A stretch of DNA of 64,000 nt from Glandiceps talaboti (taxonomy: Eukaryota > Hemichordata > Enteropneusta > Spengelidae): NCBI RefSeq assembly GCF_964340395.1, contig NC_135562.1, forward strand, positions 1,221,001 to 1,285,000. The letters are read 5' to 3'. Below are positions 59,820-64,000 of this stretch, in pieces (position 1 is the first letter of the stretch; each line of letters begins with the position of its first letter). Below the pieces are notes generated by a model, which was not told where the DNA came from, ran no database searches, and saw only the letters and a list, made by a program, of their open reading frames with translations. The position numbers were made by a program, and so were the translations under genes.

Positions 59820-60557
59820 ATGTACTCCACATATAGTACTCCATATAGTACTCCTTATAGTACTCCTTATAGTACTCAACATAGTACTCCTTATAGTACT
59901 CCATATAGTACTCCTAATAGTACTCTTTATAGTACTCCATATAGTACTCCATATAGTACTCCTCATATAGTACTCCATATAGTACTCCTCATATAGTACT
60001 CCATATAGTACTCAATATAGTACTCCACATAAAGTACTTCATATAGTACTCCTTATAGTGCTCCATATAGTACTCAATATAGTACTCCATATAGTACTCA
60101 ATATAGTACTCAATATAGTACTCCACATATAGTACTCCATATAGTACTCATATAGTACTCAATATAGTACTCCATATAGTACTCCACATAAAGTACTCCA
60201 TATAGTACTCCATATAGTACTCCACATAAAGTACTCCATATAGTACTCCATATAGTACTCCATATAGTACTCATATAGTACTCCATATAGTACTCCATAT
60301 AGTACTCCATATAGTACTCCATATAGTACTCCATATAGTACTCCATATAGTACTCCTCATATAGTACTCCATATAGTACTCCATATAGTACTCCTCATAT
60401 AGTACTCAATATAGTACTCCATATATGATATAGTACTCAACATAGTACTCCATATAGTACTCCATATAGTACTCCATATAGTACTCAATATAGTACTCCA
60501 TATAGTACTCCATATAGTACTCCATATAGTACTCAATATAGTACTCAATATAGTACT
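59820..60557. repeat. 12-bp minisatellite, ~60 copies
   Basis: The unit is CCATATAGTACT with variants CAATATAGTACT, CCTTATAGTACT, CTCATATAGTACT and CCACATAAAGTACT. AGTACT is self-complementary and ATAT is too, so the array has dense hairpin potential. Reverse-strand Ser-Thr-Ile-Trp or Glu-Tyr-Tyr-Met frames are by-products. Confidence 0.97.
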
Positions 60558-60963
60558 TAGGTATCGAATCTACCTACCTCGTCAACAACTCTCACTACCA
60601 AGTAGGTTCCTTTCAAGAAGAAAGCAAATAACAATCTTACATAGAGTTCAAAGGTTACAATACATTACTACCAGTAGAATGAGTAGGAGGGAAGGGGAGA
60701 GGGGATGAAAGTTTTGCCAGATTTTCGACCTTGTCCGTTTCTGGTATAAGTTCAACGCTCTGGAAAAACTGTTTATGAATAATTCGAAATAGGTAAAATA
60801 TTAGTGTGTACAGTGTTAGAAATTATTACCATTCATTTAATAATATGGACTTCAACTTAACACTACACTTTTAAACTGAATAAATTTTTAGTTTAGTTTG
60901 TGGCTTACTATTATACTATTCTCCAGTTTCTATGGCATGTAATGTGTCGTTCATATGTATTGA

Positions 60964-60991
60964 GGGGTGAGGGAGGGGTGAGGGTTGAGGG
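60964..60991 (+). other. G-quadruplex motif
   Basis: Five runs of three or four G (60964-67, 60971-73, 60975-78, 60982-84, 60989-91) are separated by loops of 1-4 bases on the plus strand. Confidence 0.75.
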
Positions 60992-61271
60992 AGGCAACTA
61001 GGTTGGTTATATTATGTATTGTTTGGGGATGTGGGGTGGAAAGTAATTCTATTAAGTATTTGATGCAAATATCGTCAAAAGATATCCCATAATATTTTCC
61101 CAGTTCTTCGTTTCTCAATATGTAATAATTCCGTACTTTAAATAGGTTATCATCTCTACTTCTGGATCTAATATTATATTGCTATGAACATGACTTGAAA
61201 TGAACAAAGATATTTGTTACAAATATGCCAGGGAAACGATTATTAGTTTTCCATTTAGCCTTCAGTTAGTC

Positions 61272-61697
61272 GGTCAGACCAGGGGTGTGGTATGGTCAAA
61301 CCAGGGGTGCGGTATGGTCAAACCAGGGGTGAGGTATGGTCAGACCAGGGGTGTGGTATAGTCAGACCAGGGGTGTGGTATGGTCAGACCAGGGGTGTGG
61401 TATGGTCAAACCAGGGGTGTGGTATGGTCAAACCAGGGGTGAGGTATGGTCAAACCAGGGGTGAGGTGGTCAGACCAGGGGTGTGGTATGGTCAGACCAG
61501 GGGTGAGGTATGGTCAAACCAGGGGTGAGGTATGGTCAAACCAGGGGTGAGGTATGATCAGACCAGGGGTGTGGTATGGTCAAACCAGGGGTCAAACCAG
61601 GGGTGCGGTATAGTCAGACCAGGGGTGAGGTATGTTCAGACCAGGGGTGAGGTATGGTCAGACCAGGGGTGAGGTATGGTCAGACCAGGGGTGTGGT
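61272..61697 (+). repeat. 22-bp minisatellite, ~19 copies
   Basis: The unit is AGACCAGGGGTGTGGTATGG plus TC, with AAACC/AGACC and GTGTGG/GTGAGG/GTGCGG alternatives. Some units are shortened (about 61463-61470 and 61583-61592). It begins abruptly after TTAGTCGGTC. Confidence 0.97.
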
Positions 61698-61699
61698 AA

Positions 61700-62999
61700 T
61701 TTCCGTGTTTATTTCATAATACCAACCAATGAGACACACAATTGAAAGAATACAAAACGTGTAACATAATGTCTGAGAGTGTTCCTCGTAATAACTTGGT
61801 GTCAAAATCAAAGGAAAAACTCCTTGTCATGGGTAATTGTTTTTTTTCTTGTCCGACACTCTAAACATGATAAACTTCAATCTATGTGCAACTACATTTG
61901 ATATGCAAATATCCAGTACAGCCAATTTGAATATAATGAAACACATAAAGGAGCTCCAAGGCATTGTTTTATGATTACATTTTCCAACATAATTGGATAA
62001 ATTGAATATGTCTGGTATTAGCCAGACTTTGTTATTAGTATTATTTTTCTCCGTTTGGATCTGTTTTGTTTTGTTTTGTTTTGTTGGACAAAGTACATAT
62101 CATAGAAGTTTGTATATTCCAAATAACTGATAATGCGTCAATTGCAATCAACAATGTGTCAATTTCAGGTTAGTTTTCGGAGTAGTTCGGAGTTTCATCT
62201 ACAGATACTTGTGTTCGGTTTCTTTCATCTGTTAGCTAGCAATTGTTTCATGATATCTTTCACGGAATGTGTCTATTCCAATGTCTGTTCTCGCCTATTT
62301 TCTACAACTTCAACAATAAGGGTTATTCTATGTCCATTTCTTTAGTTATGTTTTCATTTCGTCTACTGTCCAACAAACTACAATTCAATATTCAATATGT
62401 ATAGTTTATCCAATTCACTTTGTTCATGTATGTTAAACGAAACGTTCTCTGTCTTTTTCTACTTGTCCTTGGTTCTGTGTTACCCCATTCAAGGTTTTGA
62501 TAACTAAATTTAAAATACAAAAAACACAGATGAGAAGTAGATGGTCTCAACAAAAATTAACTAAAATAGAATTAGCTTTCGAAGCATCATCAGATCAGTA
62601 AAAAATCTAAATTAATCTGAAAGTAAAATAAAAACAGAATTGTTCATTTCAATTTAACACGTGTTCGACCTCGTCTATGATTCATGATAAATTTCAACAC
62701 AATGAGATCATATGTTCTTGAAGCTGGATTACAATGACGTCATGTTTCTGTTGCTGGAAATGTTTGACTCATTTTGCTGATAGATACATATGGTGATTTA
62801 TCGATTGACAAAGCTTTATTCACTATCCACAAGATTAGTATCCTTTACTGTCGTCGAACAGATATATTTCCCGCCTAATTTATTCAACCAAAAAGTTGGC
62901 CCTTACTGTAAGTTTTCAGCAAGTCAGAAGTTTATTTAAGAATAAAACAAACCTTCTAATTGTGTTTCTTTCAAAAAGGTTAGTGCGAGTGGTCATATA
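61700..62999. other. Unique AT-rich intergenic DNA with a short (TTTTG)n tract
   Basis: A TTTTG pentanucleotide tract lies at about 62066-62093. TTTCCCGCCT is at 62867-62876. No gene is supported. Confidence 0.55.
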
Positions 63000-63000
<1 letters not shown>

Positions 63001-63045
<45 letters not shown>

Positions 63046-63075
63046 ACGCACACACGCACGCACGCACGCACGCAA
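63001..63075. repeat. (CA)n then (CGCA)n microsatellite
   Basis: About 40 bp of CA followed by CA/CG mixtures and about five CGCA units. Confidence 0.97.
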
Positions 63076-63079
63076 ATTT

Positions 63080-64000
63080 ACACACGTTTTAGTGCAGACT
63101 CGTTTACCGATTTTGGTTTAACGTTTTGCGCTGATTTTTAAAACAGGATAGTGGGCAAAGATTCCGTGTACTTTATTCATCTCCATAACGTAAGTTTAGA
63201 GACTCTTTTCAGATAGGAGACTCAGAATTTTGAGATTCGTGGCGTGTAAGATTAGAGACTCATGAACAGGTCACAATAACACACACAAGAACAATTCAAT
63301 AAAAATGTTGTTAATCATTGCTTGTAACTGTACATTACAGTTACTTCCTATGTGGCCTTACAAATAAGGACAAGTTAAAATACAATTACAATAACCTTTC
63401 TTTGTTTTTATTACCTATTTAACCTTTTCAGTATCAATGTATTTCCCGCCAAAATGATGTTGACAAAAATTCTTGTTTTGATTGAAATTATTTCCACTTT
63501 TATTTTTATTTTCGACAACAAATATTGGAACTGTCCTTTTCAAGGGATGTATGTCAAAATTTAAGTTGAACATGGACGTTTTTGTTTAAATTTTCAAGGA
63601 AATTAGTCACTTTTTTTCAAGCATGTATATTTTGTAGTTCATTCCCTTGTGGAGTTAAATATCAGGATGGAGTCAACTTATTAACAATCTGTCGTAGAGA
63701 CGATGAAACAAACATGACTTTGTAATGAACACGATGTGATATATTAGTTTCTAGATATGATTGTGTGCAGAGTAGCCGACTTATAAAAATGCAAATTTCG
63801 TTTTGGCGTTAGAAATTGACATTGTCAGAAATTTGACATATGCTGTGTCATGTACTGTATCCTGTAATTAGGACTGTCGTCTGCGTCGCCCAAATTTGAT
63901 TGCATATTAGGACGAAGATAACTCGGTTTCGTTTTTATGTCACAACTCCTTTTAAAAATGAAATTGACTTATATTCATCGGAAATGACAGTTTATTGGTA
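63080..64000. other. Unique AT-rich intergenic DNA
   Basis: No repeats or gene are visible. ATTTCCCGCCAAAAT is at 63441-63455. Confidence 0.5.

Noticed and set aside
62515-62600. Possible Penelope-like or LINE end (TTCGAAGCATCATCAGATCA)
   Set aside because: The motif felt familiar as a retroelement end, but no other feature supports it, so I do not list it.

Overview
This is intergenic, repeat-rich eukaryotic DNA, AT-rich overall, from an animal. It has no operons, ribosome-binding sites, dense open frames or bacterial mobile elements. The one gene I recognise is an intronless class E basic helix-loop-helix gene of the Bhlhe22/Bhlhe23 (Beta3) family at about 55.2-55.9 kb (+ strand), a bilaterian neural transcription-factor family. 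The gene, the tRNA-derived SINE and the very high minisatellite load together suggest a marine invertebrate bilaterian (lophotrochozoan, hemichordate or cephalochordate). The sequence alone does not settle the phylum.

Layout. 0-1.1 kb: fold-back structure of GAC/GAT-rich repeats with a perfect palindrome at the left edge. 1.1-14 kb: unique DNA with microsatellites, a 24-bp minisatellite and old dispersed or tandem repeats. 14.6-20.2 kb: a 46-bp minisatellite, a long TCTG tract, and a 43-bp minisatellite bounded by inverted repeats. 21-24 kb: a possible membrane-protein first exon, a tRNA-derived SINE and a LINE-like 3' end, both retroposons on the minus strand. 26.9-27.6 kb: a 26-bp minisatellite. 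34.2-38.3 kb: a 33-bp minisatellite of about 79 units (2.6 kb) lying between two oppositely oriented pieces of a terminal-inverted-repeat element. 39.4-39.8 kb: three short coding-like frames on the minus strand. 43.7-46.7 kb: a third copy of the inverted-repeat element, then a 2-kb array of 43-44-bp units. 50.8-52.8 kb: CTGT/CCGT and GGT tracts and two well-formed hairpins. 54.4-56.8 kb: the bHLH gene with core-promoter and polyadenylation signals. 59.8-61.7 kb: a 12-bp and a 22-bp minisatellite.

Most long open frames here are low-complexity translations of tandem repeats, not genes, including the frames of more than 550 codons across 35.4-37.5 kb. I found no prokaryotic-style defence or biosynthetic system. 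The least ordinary features are the minisatellites nested inside or between inverted-repeat elements, the multi-level order inside the 33-bp array, the hairpins at 51.6-52.0 kb, and repeated TTCCCGCC-type (E2F-like) motifs across otherwise AT-rich DNA.
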